A stretch of 64,000 nucleotides of DNA from Actinomadura parmotrematis (GTDB lineage: Bacteria; Actinomycetota; Actinomycetes; Streptosporangiales; Streptosporangiaceae): the NCBI RefSeq assembly GCF_019458805.1, contig NZ_JAIBOA010000007.1, positions 186,001-250,000 on the forward strand. Direction: 5' to 3'. Below the pieces are notes generated by a model, which ran no database searches, was not told the DNA's origin, and worked only from the letters and a program-made list of their open reading frames with translations. Position numbers and translations under genes: made by a program. Of the stretch, positions 40,578 through 50,504 are shown piece after piece (the first letter of the stretch is position 1; each line of letters opens with the position of its first letter).

Positions 40578-41129
40578 ATGCCGGTCATCTCCTATGAACT
40601 GCCCGACAGGTTCGTCGCGGGCGCCGTCGGGCGCCCCGGCGAGCGGGCCTTCTACCTGCAGGCCCGGGAGGGCCGCAGGGTCACCAGCGTGGCGCTGGAG
40701 AAGTTCCAGGTGACGCTGCTCGCCGAGCGGCTGGAGGCGCTGCTGGACGAGGTGCTGCGCCGCGGCGGCGGCGACGCCGGCGTCCCCGCGGCGACGCCGG
40801 ACTCCATGCGCGACGACGCCCCGCTGGACCAGCCGGTCGAGGAGGAGTTCCGGGTCGGCACGATGGCGCTGCTGTGGGATCCCGAGGACGAGCGGGTCGT
40901 CATCGAGGCGCAGGAGGTCGGCGAGGACGACGACCCCGAGGCCGAGATCGCCGAGCCCGACCCGGCGGTGGCGGTGCTGCGGGTGCGGATCACCGCCGCG
41001 CAGGCCCGCGCGTTCGCCGAGCGGGCGCTGCGGGTGGTCGCGGCGGGCCGGCCGCCGTGCCCGCTCTGCGGGCTGCCGCTGGACGCCGCCGGCCACATCT
41101 GCCCGCGCCAGAACGGGTACCTCGGGTGA
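40578..41129 (+). CDS. DUF3090 family protein
   Basis: 183 residues. The start VISYELPDRFVAGAVGRPGERAFYLQ and the C-terminal four-Cys/His knuckle CPLCGLPLDAAGHICPRQNG (putative zinc site) define DUF3090, found in nearly all actinobacteria. Function unknown. An acidic insert lies around residues 110-135. It sits between the histidine phosphatase and the SCO1664-family gene, a conserved row usually leading to mshC. Confidence 0.9.
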   Translation: MPVISYELPDRFVAGAVGRPGERAFYLQAREGRRVTSVALEKFQVTLLAERLEALLDEVLRRGGGDAGVPAATPDSMRDDAPLDQPVEEEFRVGTMALLWDPEDERVVIEAQEVGEDDDPEAEIAEPDPAVAVLRVRITAAQARAFAERALRVVAAGRPPCPLCGLPLDAAGHICPRQNGYLG

Positions 41130-41162
41130 CCGGGCGACGGCGATGACCGGGAGAATGCCCGC

Positions 41163-41942
41163 ATGACGCAGTCCTCCCGCGACCGGGGCCGGGGCCGGTC
41201 CCGCGGCGGCCCCGAGCCCGCGGCGTCCCCGCGCGACCCCGACGGCGCCGAGGAGCTGCTGGCGCGCGGCGAGCTGACCGTCGAGGGGCGCCTCGTGCAG
41301 GCGTCCAACGCCACCCTGTACTGCCGGATCGCCTGCGCCGGCGTGGAGGCGGCGTGCGTGTACAAGCCGGTCGCGGGGGAGCGGCCGCTCTGGGACTTCC
41401 CCGACGGCACGCTCGCCGAGCGCGAGGTCGCCGCCTACGCGGTGTCGCGGGTCATGGGCTGGGACACCGTCCCGCCGACGGTGCACCGCGACGGCCCCTA
41501 CGGGCCCGGCATGGTGCAGCTGTGGGTGGAGCCCGACCCCGACATCGACCTGGTCGCCCTGTCGCGGTCGGAGGACGAGGCGATCCGCCGCATGTCGGTG
41601 TTCGACGCCGTCATCAACAACGCCGACCGCAAGATCGGGCACCTGCTGCCGCCCGGCGACGGCCACGTCTACGGCTGCGACCACGGCGTCACCTTCTCCA
41701 CCGAGTACAAGCTGCGCACGGTGCTGTGGCAGTGGCGCGGCCAGCGGCTCACCGACGACGCGCTGCGCGCCCTGGAGCGGGTCCGCGCCGGCCTGGACGG
41801 CCCCCTCGCGGCGCGGCTCGGCGAGCTGCTGACGCCGGACGAGGTCGAGGCGACCCGGCGCCGCGTCGCGATGATGCTCAAGCACCGCATCCACCCCTAC
41901 CCGCCGGAGGACTGGCCCGCCATCCCCTGGCCGCCGCTGTAG
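41163..41942 (+). CDS. SCO1664-family kinase-like protein
   Basis: 259 residues resembling phosphatidylinositol 3/4-kinase/HipA-like folds. The Lys in AACVYKPVAGERPLWDFPDGTLAEREVAAY would bind phosphate. The catalytic-loop-like segment FDAVINNADRKIGHLL is followed by YGCDHGVTFS (metal Asp). A charged, disordered N terminus precedes the domain. Substrate unknown. Normally neighbour to mshC; here 7 kb of other genes separates them. Confidence 0.85.
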   Translation: MTQSSRDRGRGRSRGGPEPAASPRDPDGAEELLARGELTVEGRLVQASNATLYCRIACAGVEAACVYKPVAGERPLWDFPDGTLAEREVAAYAVSRVMGWDTVPPTVHRDGPYGPGMVQLWVEPDPDIDLVALSRSEDEAIRRMSVFDAVINNADRKIGHLLPPGDGHVYGCDHGVTFSTEYKLRTVLWQWRGQRLTDDALRALERVRAGLDGPLAARLGELLTPDEVEATRRRVAMMLKHRIHPYPPEDWPAIPWPPL

Positions 41943-41986
41943 GACCCGCCCGCGGGGCGGATCGGGGCGGGTGGTCGAATAGGCGC

Positions 41987-42754
41987 ATGTGCACGGCGAT
42001 CGTCAGCGTCGACCCCGCGTCCCCCGCCCCGGTGCTGCTGGTCGGCGTCCGCGACGAGATGACCGGCCGCCCCTGGGAGCCCCCGGGCCGCCACTGGCCC
42101 GACCGGCCGCGGCTGGTCGGCGGCCGCGACCTGCAGGCGGGCGGCACCTGGCTCGCGGTGGACCGCGGCGCGCCGCGCGCCGCCTGCGTGCTGAACGGCG
42201 TGGGGCCGCTCGCGGGCGGCCCGGACCGGCTCTCGCGCGGCGGGCTGCCGCTGCTCGCCGCCGGCGAGGGCGGGATCGGCGGCCTCGACCCGCGCCGCTA
42301 CGACCCCTTCCACCTGCTGCTCGCCGAGCCCGGCCGCGTCGTGCTGTGGTCCTGGGACGGCGCCGGGCTGCGCGAGCGCGCCCTCGGGCCGGGCCTGCAC
42401 ATCGTCGTCAACAACGGCCTGGAGGGGGAGGGGCACCGGGAGGGCGCCACCGAGGACGCGCACATGATGGCGCGCCTCGCCTGGTTCCGGCCCCGCCTGG
42501 CGGCCGCCGCCCGCCCCGAACCCGGTGCGGGCCCCGACGTGCGGGCCGCGTGGCGGCCCTGGACGCCGCTGCTGGAGGGCGACGGCCTGGACCGCGGCGA
42601 CGCGCGCGCCCTGCTGCCGCTGCTGCGCCTCGGCGACGGCCGCGAGTGGGGGACCGGCTCGGTGAGCCTGGTCGCCCTCGGCTCGGACGCCGTCCTGCGC
42701 CACGACTTCAGCGGCGCGCCCGGCGACCCGGCCGGATGGGCCCCGGCCGGCTGA
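41987..42754 (+). CDS. NRDE-family protein (TANGO2-like)
   Basis: 255 residues beginning MCTAIV, where the N-terminal Cys is the Ntn-hydrolase-like nucleophile. NRDE appears as VRDEMTGRPWEPP; GGTWLAVDRG and LHIVVNNGLEGEGHRE follow the family pattern. TANGO2 relatives are linked to heme or lipid handling, but activity is unproven. ATG 41987 starts 44 bases after the SCO1664 gene; no ribosome site is evident. Confidence 0.82.
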   Translation: MCTAIVSVDPASPAPVLLVGVRDEMTGRPWEPPGRHWPDRPRLVGGRDLQAGGTWLAVDRGAPRAACVLNGVGPLAGGPDRLSRGGLPLLAAGEGGIGGLDPRRYDPFHLLLAEPGRVVLWSWDGAGLRERALGPGLHIVVNNGLEGEGHREGATEDAHMMARLAWFRPRLAAAARPEPGAGPDVRAAWRPWTPLLEGDGLDRGDARALLPLLRLGDGREWGTGSVSLVALGSDAVLRHDFSGAPGDPAGWAPAG

Positions 42755-42832
42755 CCGGTGATCTAGCCGGGGCTGACGGATCCGGCACCGCCGCCCCCGG
42801 TACCGCGCGCTCCCGTTGCTCACTCCGAGTGC

Positions 42833-42838
42833 TAATTT
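42833..42838 (+). promoter_or_regulatory. Possible -10 region of the first peptide-transport operon
   Basis: TAATTT in the only AT-rich patch of the 173-bp gap before the solute-binding protein gene. A small inverted repeat CACTC-c-GAGTG lies just upstream. No convincing -35 box is seen. Confidence 0.35.
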
Positions 42839-42927
42839 GACTACCTGGTGCGATCTTCGTGGGGCGCCAGGGGGCAGCCATCACGAGATGACGTGATCAA
42901 GGTCGTCACGCGGAACGGGGAGTGCAG

Positions 42928-44700
42928 ATGGCAGCAAGGAAGCGAGGGGCGGCGATCACGGCCGGGCTCGGCGTGGTCGTGCTCGGACTGGCCGCCTGCG
43001 GGGGCGGCGGCGACGGGGACGGGGGCGGCGGCAGCGCCGGCGGCACCCTGAAGGTCGTCGGGTCGGCCGACGTGGACCACCTGGACACCGCGTCGGGCTA
43101 CACCACGGTCAGCAGCATGCTGAGCCGGCAGTACGCGCGGACGCTGTTCAGCTTCAAGGGCTCCAGCGACTTCGACGAGGCCATCAAGGTGCAGCCCGAC
43201 GTCGCGCAGGAGATCCCCGACACCGGCAACGGCGGGATCAGCTCCGACGGCAAGACCTACACCATCAAGCTGAAGCAGGGCGTGCAGTGGGCGTCCAACC
43301 CCGTGCGCGAGGTGGTGGCGAACGACTTCATCCGGGGCATCAAGCGCATCTGCAACCCGGCCAAGCCGTCGGGCGGCGCCGCCTACTACACCGAGACCAT
43401 CGAGGGCATGCAGGCGTTCTGCGACGGCTACGGCAAGGTCGACGCCAAGAGCGCGTCGGCGATGGCCGCCTACCAGAACGACCACCGGGTGTCGGGGCTG
43501 CAGGCCAAGGACGACAAGACGCTGGTGGTGAAGCTGACCAAGCCCGCCAGCGACATGACCAACATCCTCGGCATGCAGTTCGCCGCGGCGGCGCCCGCCG
43601 AGTACGACAAGTACGTCCCCGACAGCCCCGACTTCCGCAAGCACACCCTCTCCGACGGCCCGTACAAGATCACCTCGTACACGCCGAACAAGGAGTACGT
43701 GCTCGACCGCAACACCGCCTGGAAGCAGGACACCGACACGCTGCGGGCGCAGAACCCCGACCGCATCCAGATCACCATGGGGCAGGACACGCCCGACGTC
43801 GTCCAGCAGCAGATGGAGCAGGGCTCGGCGGACCTGGCCTGGGACCAGACGGTGCCCACCGCCAAGATCGCCGGCCTGAAGTCCAACGCCAACTTCAAGA
43901 TCATGGACGGCTCGACCAGCAACCCCTACCTGGTCTTCAACACCCTCAGCCCGAACAACCGGGGCGCGCTCGGCAAGAAGGAGGTGCGGCAGGCGATCAA
44001 CTACGCGATCGACAAGACCGCCCTCATCCAGATCTACGGCGGCCCCGACGTCAGCGAGGTGCTGAACCAGGTCATCCCGCCGCGCAGCGTCGGCTACCGG
44101 CAGTTCAACCTGTACCCGACGCCGAACAACGGCGGCGACCCGGCCAAGTGCAAGCAGATGCTCGCGGCGGCCGGCTACCCCGGCGGGCTGACGCTGCGGT
44201 TCCCCTACCGGGTCTCCAGCAACCACCCGAAGATCGCCCAGTCGGTGCAGGCGAACCTGAAGGCGTGCGGCATCACCGCCAACCTGACGCCCGACACCAA
44301 CGGCACCTTCTACAACACCACGCTGGTCACCCCCGCCGACGCCAAGGCCGGCAAGTGGGACATCGGCGCGCCGGGCTGGGTGCCCGACTGGTACGGCAAC
44401 AACGGCCGCACCAACATCGTGCCGCTGTTCGACGGCCGCCACTACGGCCCGAACTCCACCAACTACGGCGGCTACAACAACGACCAGGTGAACGCCGAGA
44501 TCGACAAGGCGCTGGCGGCCACCGATGAGAACACCGCCGCCGGCCACTGGGCCGCCGCCGACAAGATGATCATGCAGGACGCCGCGGTCGTGCCGTTCAT
44601 GAACCAGAAGTACCCGATCTTCCACTCGTCCCGGGTGAAGAACGCGCTCTACCTGCCGATGTTCCAGTCCTACGACTTCAACCAGGTGAAGCTGAACTGA
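42928..44700 (+). CDS. Oligopeptide-type ABC transporter solute-binding lipoprotein (operon 1)
   Basis: A 590-residue family-5 binding protein. The lipoprotein signal has lipobox LAAC (residues ~24-27), followed by a Gly/Asp linker. Then come the DppA/OppA core with PDVAQEIPDTGNGGISSDGKTYTIKLKQGVQW, SDGPYKITSYTPNKEYVLDRN and KKEVRQAINYAIDK. It captures peptides or similar solutes outside the membrane and delivers them to the permeases downstream. ATG 42928 follows GGGGAG with 5-base spacing, better than GTG 42922. A 12-bp hairpin stands between this gene and oppD. Confidence 0.92.
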   Translation: MAARKRGAAITAGLGVVVLGLAACGGGGDGDGGGGSAGGTLKVVGSADVDHLDTASGYTTVSSMLSRQYARTLFSFKGSSDFDEAIKVQPDVAQEIPDTGNGGISSDGKTYTIKLKQGVQWASNPVREVVANDFIRGIKRICNPAKPSGGAAYYTETIEGMQAFCDGYGKVDAKSASAMAAYQNDHRVSGLQAKDDKTLVVKLTKPASDMTNILGMQFAAAAPAEYDKYVPDSPDFRKHTLSDGPYKITSYTPNKEYVLDRNTAWKQDTDTLRAQNPDRIQITMGQDTPDVVQQQMEQGSADLAWDQTVPTAKIAGLKSNANFKIMDGSTSNPYLVFNTLSPNNRGALGKKEVRQAINYAIDKTALIQIYGGPDVSEVLNQVIPPRSVGYRQFNLYPTPNNGGDPAKCKQMLAAAGYPGGLTLRFPYRVSSNHPKIAQSVQANLKACGITANLTPDTNGTFYNTTLVTPADAKAGKWDIGAPGWVPDWYGNNGRTNIVPLFDGRHYGPNSTNYGGYNNDQVNAEIDKALAATDENTAAGHWAAADKMIMQDAAVVPFMNQKYPIFHSSRVKNALYLPMFQSYDFNQVKLN

Positions 44701-44708
44701 CCGGCCGC

Positions 44709-44738
44709 CGGGCGCGCCCCCGCCGCGGGGCGCGCCCG
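44709..44738 (+). terminator. Intercistronic hairpin behind binding-protein gene 1
   Basis: Perfect 12-bp stem (44709-44720 with 44727-44738) starting 8 bases after the stop. It probably causes partial termination or protects the binding-protein mRNA so that it exceeds the membrane components. Confidence 0.6.
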
Positions 44739-44807
44739 GCCGCGCGCCGCGCCCGCCCTGTCCCGGCCGCCTGTCCCGGCCATCCCTGACGCGTCAAAGG
44801 GGCGTCG

Positions 44808-45890
44808 ATGAGTCTTCTCGAGGTGACCGACCTGCGGGTCTCCTTCAACACCGCGGACGGCGTCGTGCACGCCGTGCGCGGGATGTCCTTCTCCGTGGAC
44901 CGGGGCCGCACCCTCGGCATCGTCGGCGAGTCCGGCTCGGGCAAGAGCGTCAGCACCCAGACCCTGATGCGGCTCACCCCGGGCGCGCGGATCGGCGGCC
45001 GGGCCCTGTTCGAGGGGCAGGACCTGCTGACGATGAGCGACCGGCGGATGCGGCAGGTGCGCGGCGCCGAGATCGCCATGATCTTCCAGGACCCGCTGTC
45101 CAGCCTGCACCCGCTCTACAAGGTCGGCCGCCAGATCGAAGAGATGATCAAGGCGCACGACGCGGGCGCGTCCAAGGAGCAGGCCCGCAAGCGCGCGGTG
45201 GAGATGCTCGGCCTGGTCGGCATCCCGCGCCCGGACCGGCGGGTGGACGACTACCCGCACCAGTTCTCCGGCGGCATGCGCCAGCGCGCGATGATCGCGA
45301 TGGCGCTCGCGCTGAACCCCAAGCTGATCATCGCCGACGAGCCGACGACCGCCCTGGACGCCACCGTGCAGGCGCAGATCCTGGACCTGATGCGGCGGCT
45401 GCAGCGCGAGTTCGACACCGCCCTCATCATGATCACCCACGATCTCGGGGTGATCGCCGACATGGCCGACGACGTGCTGGTCATGTACGGCGGGCACCCG
45501 GTCGAGGAGGCCGGCCGCCGCGACCTGTACTACCGGGCGCACCACCCCTACACCAAGGGCCTGCTGGAGTCGGTGCCCTCGGCCGCCGGCACCGGCGACC
45601 GGCTGAAGGCGATCGCCGGGCAGCCGCCCAGCCTCATCAACCTGCCGTCCGGCTGCGTGTTCCACCCGCGCTGCCCGTTCGTCCACGACCGCTGCCGCAC
45701 CGAGGACCCGCCGCTGGACGCCGTCGGCGGCGCGGCGCTGTCGCCGGGCACCGCGCACCGGTCGGCGTGCTGGCTGCCGCACGACATCACCGGCCTCGGC
45801 GAGGACGCCGACCGGGCCCGCGCCGCCGCCGCCGAGCGCGGCCGCGCCGGCGGCCCCGGCACCGGTGCGACGAAGGGCGGTGCGGCGTGA
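44808..45890 (+). CDS. Peptide ABC transporter ATPase, OppD type (operon 1)
   Basis: A 360-residue ATPase: Walker [13 protein letters not shown], signature [15 protein letters not shown], Walker [14 protein letters not shown]-loop ITHDLG. The C-terminal oligopeptide/dipeptide extension has the Cys pattern CVFHPRCPFVHDRCRTEDP ... ACW that may hold an FeS cluster or zinc in this family. It pairs with the OppF-type protein. Ends in a Gly/Ala-rich tail that overlaps the next start by GTGA. Confidence 0.94.
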   Translation: MSLLEVTDLRVSFNTADGVVHAVRGMSFSVDRGRTLGIVGESGSGKSVSTQTLMRLTPGARIGGRALFEGQDLLTMSDRRMRQVRGAEIAMIFQDPLSSLHPLYKVGRQIEEMIKAHDAGASKEQARKRAVEMLGLVGIPRPDRRVDDYPHQFSGGMRQRAMIAMALALNPKLIIADEPTTALDATVQAQILDLMRRLQREFDTALIMITHDLGVIADMADDVLVMYGGHPVEEAGRRDLYYRAHHPYTKGLLESVPSAAGTGDRLKAIAGQPPSLINLPSGCVFHPRCPFVHDRCRTEDPPLDAVGGAALSPGTAHRSACWLPHDITGLGEDADRARAAAAERGRAGGPGTGATKGGAA

Positions 45891-46990
45891 CCGCGGGCAC
45901 GGCGGGACTGCACGCCGCCGCCGAGCGCGAGACGCTCGTGTCGGTGCAGGGCGTGGTGAAGCACTTCCCGATCAAGCAGGGCATCGTGTTCAAGAAGGAG
46001 GTCGCCCGCGTCCACGCCGTGGACGGGGTGGACCTGGAGGTGCGGAGCGGTGAGACCGTCGGCATCGTCGGCGAGTCGGGGTCGGGCAAGTCGACGCTCG
46101 CCCGCTGCGTCACGGGCCTGCACCCGGTGACGTCGGGGCGCATCCTGTTCGAGGGCACCGACATCACCAAGCTGTCGGGCGCGGGGCTGAAGGCGTTCCG
46201 CAAGGACGTCCAGATGATCTTCCAGGACCCCTACGGGTCGCTGAACCCGCGGCGCCGCGTCGGCTCGATCATCGGCGACCCGTTCGCGATCCACGGCCTG
46301 GCCTCCGGCGCCGAGCGCAAGAAGCGCGTCCAGGAGCTGATGGAGCTCGTCGGGCTGAACCCCGAGCACTACAACCGGTTCCCCGCCGAGTTCTCCGGCG
46401 GCCAGCGCCAGCGGATCGGGGTGGCCCGCGCCCTCGCGGTCCGCCCGAAGCTCATCGTGTGCGACGAGCCGGTGTCGGCGCTGGACGTGTCGATCCAGGC
46501 GCAGGTCATCAACCTGCTGAAGGACCTGCAGCGCGAGTTCGGGCTCACCTACATCTTCATCGCCCACGACCTGTCGGTGGTGCGCTACGTCAGCGACCGC
46601 GTCGGCGTCATGTACCTCGGCCGCATCGGCGAGGCGGCGGCCGCGGGCGACCTGTACGAGCGGCCCCGCCACCCCTACTCGGCGGCGCTGCTGTCGGCGG
46701 CGTCGATCGCCGACCCCGACGAGGCCGAGCGGGCCGAGCGGATCGTGCTGATCGGCGACGTGCCGTCGCCGATCGACCCGCCGAGCGGGTGCCGGTTCCA
46801 TCCGCGCTGCCCGAAGGCCGAGGAGCGCTGCACCGTCGACGAGCCGGAGCTGGAGGTCAAGGAGGGCGACGCCGCGGACCACCTCACCGCCTGCCACTTC
46901 CCGGTGGAGCCGGGCGAGAACCTCGCCCGCGAGCACGCCGGCATCCGGCAGGAGTCCACCGAACCGGAGCTGCCGGAGGTCGAGCAATGA
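45887..46990 (+). CDS. Peptide ABC transporter ATPase, OppF type (operon 1)
   Basis: A 367-residue second ATPase. Walker A is [12 protein letters not shown], the signature [15 protein letters not shown], Walker [13 protein letters not shown] and the H-loop IAHDLS. The FPIKQGIVFKKEVARVHAVDGVDLEV N terminus and CRFHPRCPKAEERC tail are OppF-like. GTG 45887 overlaps the oppD-type stop, and its own end overlaps the oppC-type ATG by 4 bp (ATGA). Confidence 0.94.
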   Translation: MTAGTAGLHAAAERETLVSVQGVVKHFPIKQGIVFKKEVARVHAVDGVDLEVRSGETVGIVGESGSGKSTLARCVTGLHPVTSGRILFEGTDITKLSGAGLKAFRKDVQMIFQDPYGSLNPRRRVGSIIGDPFAIHGLASGAERKKRVQELMELVGLNPEHYNRFPAEFSGGQRQRIGVARALAVRPKLIVCDEPVSALDVSIQAQVINLLKDLQREFGLTYIFIAHDLSVVRYVSDRVGVMYLGRIGEAAAAGDLYERPRHPYSAALLSAASIADPDEAERAERIVLIGDVPSPIDPPSGCRFHPRCPKAEERCTVDEPELEVKEGDAADHLTACHFPVEPGENLAREHAGIRQESTEPELPEVEQ

Positions 46991-47958
46991 GCATGATGTC
47001 GGAGCTGGAGCCCGAGGCGCTGCCGCCCGAGCCCGCCGAGCCGCCGAAGCGCGTCGTCGGGCGCACCCCGTTCCAGCTCGCGTGGGCGCGGTTCAAGCGC
47101 GACAAGCTCGCCCTGGTGTCGCTGGTGGTGCTGGTCCTCATGGCGATCTTCGCGCTGATGGCGCCGCTGTGGGCGGACTGGACCGGCCACCCCTACGACC
47201 AGACGTTCCCGAAGACGGCGCTGGACGCCGCCGGGCAGCCGGTCGGGCCGGGCAAGGACTTCTGGCTCGGCGCCGACCAGCTCGGCCGCGACGTGCTGGT
47301 GCGCGCCGCCTACGGCGCCCGCATCTCGCTGGTCGTCGGCATCCTGTCGGCGCTGCTGGCCTCGCTGCTCGGCGTCGCCGTCGGCGTCCTGTCGGGGTTC
47401 GTCGGCGGGGTCACCGACACCGTGCTCGCCCGGATCATGGACATCACCCTCGCGCTGCCCTACCTGCTGGTGGCGATCATGCTGGCGACCACCTTCCAGA
47501 TCAGCTCGGTCACCGCGAGCCTCACCCTGACCATCCTGGTGATCGCGTTCTTCTCGTTCGCCTCGTTCGGCCGCATCATCCGCGGCCAGGTCATGTCGCT
47601 GAAGCAGAAGGAGTTCATCGAGGCGGCCCGCTCGCTCGGCGCCTCCAACACCCGGATCATGTTCGTGGACGTGCTGCCGAACCTGATCGCGCAGGTGACG
47701 GTGCTGACGTCGCTGCTCATCCCGACCTCGATCGTGTTCGAGGCGACGCTGTCGTTCCTCGGCGTCGGGGTGCGGCTGCCGATGCCGAGCTGGGGCTCGA
47801 TGCTCGGCGAGGGCAGCGACGTGTTCCAGACGGCGTGGTGGCTGCTGGTGGTGCCGGCGGTGCTGCTGCTCCTCACCACCCTGTCGTTCAACCTGCTCGG
47901 CGACGGCATCCGCGACGCCCTGGACCCCCGCAGCGACCGCATCATCGGAAAGAAGTGA
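46987..47958 (+). CDS. Peptide ABC transporter permease, OppC type (operon 1)
   Basis: A 323-residue permease. A cytoplasmic N-terminal arm (RTPFQLAWARFKRDKLALVS) precedes the first span, followed by five more in the BPD_transp_1 domain. The ATPase-contact EAA loop is EAARSLGASNTRIMFVDVLPN. C-terminal LLGDGIRDALDPR is typical of OppC/DppC. It is translationally coupled to the ATPase gene upstream. Confidence 0.94.
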   Translation: MSMMSELEPEALPPEPAEPPKRVVGRTPFQLAWARFKRDKLALVSLVVLVLMAIFALMAPLWADWTGHPYDQTFPKTALDAAGQPVGPGKDFWLGADQLGRDVLVRAAYGARISLVVGILSALLASLLGVAVGVLSGFVGGVTDTVLARIMDITLALPYLLVAIMLATTFQISSVTASLTLTILVIAFFSFASFGRIIRGQVMSLKQKEFIEAARSLGASNTRIMFVDVLPNLIAQVTVLTSLLIPTSIVFEATLSFLGVGVRLPMPSWGSMLGEGSDVFQTAWWLLVVPAVLLLLTTLSFNLLGDGIRDALDPRSDRIIGKK

Positions 47959-47966
47959 GCTGACCC

Positions 47967-48911
<945 letters not shown>

Positions 48912-48940
48912 CCTCCGCCCCGGCCCCGCGCCGGGCCGCC

Positions 48941-48976
48941 GCCGGCCGCCGTCCCCGCCCCGGGGCGGCGGCCGGC
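48941..48976 (+). terminator. Terminator of peptide-transport operon 1
   Basis: Perfect 10-bp outer stem (48941-48950 with 48967-48976); the interior is also self-complementary (CCCC/GGGG). It lies between oppB and mshC. Confidence 0.65.
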
Positions 48977-49011
48977 GTGATCTCGGCGTAACGCCACGAG
49001 GCGGGCGCGGA

Positions 49012-49017
49012 TAAGCT
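49012..49017 (+). promoter_or_regulatory. -10 box for a probable leaderless mshC transcript
   Basis: TAAGCT ends 6 bases before ATG 49024 and there is no ribosome site, so transcription likely begins at the start codon. It gives mshC a promoter independent of the transport operon. Confidence 0.4.
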
Positions 49018-49023
49018 CTGTCC

Positions 49024-50256
49024 ATGCGATCGTGGCCCGCTCCGAAAGTCCCCAGCCTCGCCGACGCGGGACTGCCCGCCGCGCAGGGACCGCTGCGCCT
49101 GCACGACACCGGCGCGGGCGAGGTCCGCGCGACCGAGCCGGGGCCGACGGCCCGCATGTACGTGTGCGGCATCACCCCCTACGACGCCACCCACCTCGGC
49201 CACGCCAATACCTACCTGGCGTTCGACCTGGTGAACCGGGTGTGGCGCGACCTCGGCCACGACGTGCACTACGTGCAGAACGCCACCGACGTCGACGACC
49301 CGCTGCTGGAGCGCGCCGCGCAGACCGGGCAGGACTGGCGGGAGCTCGCCGACCGCGAGATCGAGCTGTTCCGCACCGACATGACGGCGCTGCGGGTGCT
49401 GCCGCCCGCGCAGTACGTGGGCGCCGTCGAGGCCATCCCGCTGATCATCGAGATGATCGAGAAGCTGCGCGCCAAGGACGCCACCTACGCCGTCGACGGC
49501 GACGTGTACTTCCCCGTCGCCGCCGACCCGGCGTTCGGCGAGGTGAGCGGCCTCACCGCCGAGCGGATGCGGCCGCTGTTCGCCGAGCGCGGCGGCGACC
49601 CCGACCGCCCCGGCAAGCGCGACCCGCTGGACGCGCTCGTCTGGATGGCGCAGCGCCCCGGGGAGCCCGGCTGGGAGTCGCCGTTCGGCACGGGCCGGCC
49701 CGGCTGGCACGTGGAGTGCTCGGCGATCTCGGTCCAGGAGCTCGGGATGGCCTTCGACGTGGAGGGCGGCGGCAGCGACCTGGCCTTCCCCCACCACGAG
49801 ATGGGCGCCTCGCACGCCCAGGTCGCCACCGGGGAAGCCCCGCACGCCCGCGCCTACGTCCACGCCGGGATGGTCGGCCTGGACGGCGAGAAGATGTCCA
49901 AGTCGCGCGGCAACCTGGTGTTCGTGTCGCGGCTCCGCCGGGACGGCACCGACCCGATGGCGATCCGCCTGGCGCTGCTGGCCCACCACTACCGCGCGGA
50001 CTGGGAGTGGACGCCGGGCGAGCTGACCGCCGCCGAGGAGCGCCTGGCCCGCTGGCGCGCCGCCGCGGCGCGCCCGTCCGGGCCGCCCGCCGCGGGCGTC
50101 GTCCAGCGGGTGCGCGAGCGCCTCAGCGACGATCTGGACGCCCCCGGCGCCCTGGCCGCGATCGACGCCTGGGCGGCCGCGGACGGCGCCGACGGGGCCG
50201 CTCCGGGGCAGGTGGCGGTCCTCGCCGACGCCCTGCTCGGCGTCGAGCTGGCCTGA
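49024..50256 (+). CDS. mshC: Cysteine:glucosaminyl-inositol ligase MshC
   Basis: A 410-residue ATP-dependent ligase joining cysteine to GlcN-inositol in mycothiol synthesis, evolved from cysteinyl-tRNA synthetase. It has [22 protein letters not shown] (zinc Cys and HIGH-type motif near residue 57), WHVECSAIS (zinc ligand Cys), FPHHEMG and KMSKS near residue 290. The start [15 protein letters not shown] is MshC-specific and the anticodon-binding domain of CysRS is missing, separating it from CysRS. Mycothiol is the main thiol buffer of actinobacteria. Confidence 0.95.
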   Translation: MRSWPAPKVPSLADAGLPAAQGPLRLHDTGAGEVRATEPGPTARMYVCGITPYDATHLGHANTYLAFDLVNRVWRDLGHDVHYVQNATDVDDPLLERAAQTGQDWRELADREIELFRTDMTALRVLPPAQYVGAVEAIPLIIEMIEKLRAKDATYAVDGDVYFPVAADPAFGEVSGLTAERMRPLFAERGGDPDRPGKRDPLDALVWMAQRPGEPGWESPFGTGRPGWHVECSAISVQELGMAFDVEGGGSDLAFPHHEMGASHAQVATGEAPHARAYVHAGMVGLDGEKMSKSRGNLVFVSRLRRDGTDPMAIRLALLAHHYRADWEWTPGELTAAEERLARWRAAAARPSGPPAAGVVQRVRERLSDDLDAPGALAAIDAWAAADGADGAAPGQVAVLADALLGVELA

Positions 50257-50283
50257 GCGCGCCCCGCCGTTCCCGCCGCCCCG

Positions 50284-50315
50284 ACCGGTGATCATCACGC
50301 TCGGTGATCACCGGT
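50284..50315. repeat. Perfect 11-bp inverted repeat behind mshC
   Basis: ACCGGTGATCA (50284-50294) and TGATCACCGGT (50305-50315), spacer 10. It may terminate mshC or, since it lies about 55 bp ahead of the microprotein ATG, act as an operator. Confidence 0.55.
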
Positions 50316-50368
50316 TGAGATCATCGGGGCCCGGGTAGGTACCCCGCGCGACGGGATCGGGGGAGAGC

Positions 50369-50476
50369 ATGGGCGTGGAACTGCTGGCGGTGATGCTGCC
50401 GGGCGTGCTGGTGGCGCTGTGGGTGCTGGCCTGGGCGCGGGCGGCCGAGAGCGCCGGGCGCCGGGACCGGAGGTAG
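50369..50476 (+). CDS. 35-residue single-span membrane microprotein
   Basis: ATG 50369 to TAG 50474-50476 encodes GVELLAVMLPGVLVALWVLA followed by WARAAESAGRRDRR. One hydrophobic helix of about 20 residues is followed by a basic tail, the layout of small inner-membrane regulators or transporter subunits. All codons but one (GAA) end in G or C, as in neighbouring genes, and GGGGGAG stands just ahead of the ATG. Too short for family assignment. It lies between mshC and the convergent PAC2 gene. Confidence 0.6.
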   Translation: MGVELLAVMLPGVLVALWVLAWARAAESAGRRDRR

Positions 50477-50504
50477 CCTCCGGCCCCGGCGGGGCCGGGC
50501 GCGA

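Noticed and set aside
42815..42838. CIRCE-like heat-shock operator before the first binding-protein gene
   Set aside because: GAGTGCTAA matches the right half of CIRCE, but the left half at the required 9-bp spacing is absent.
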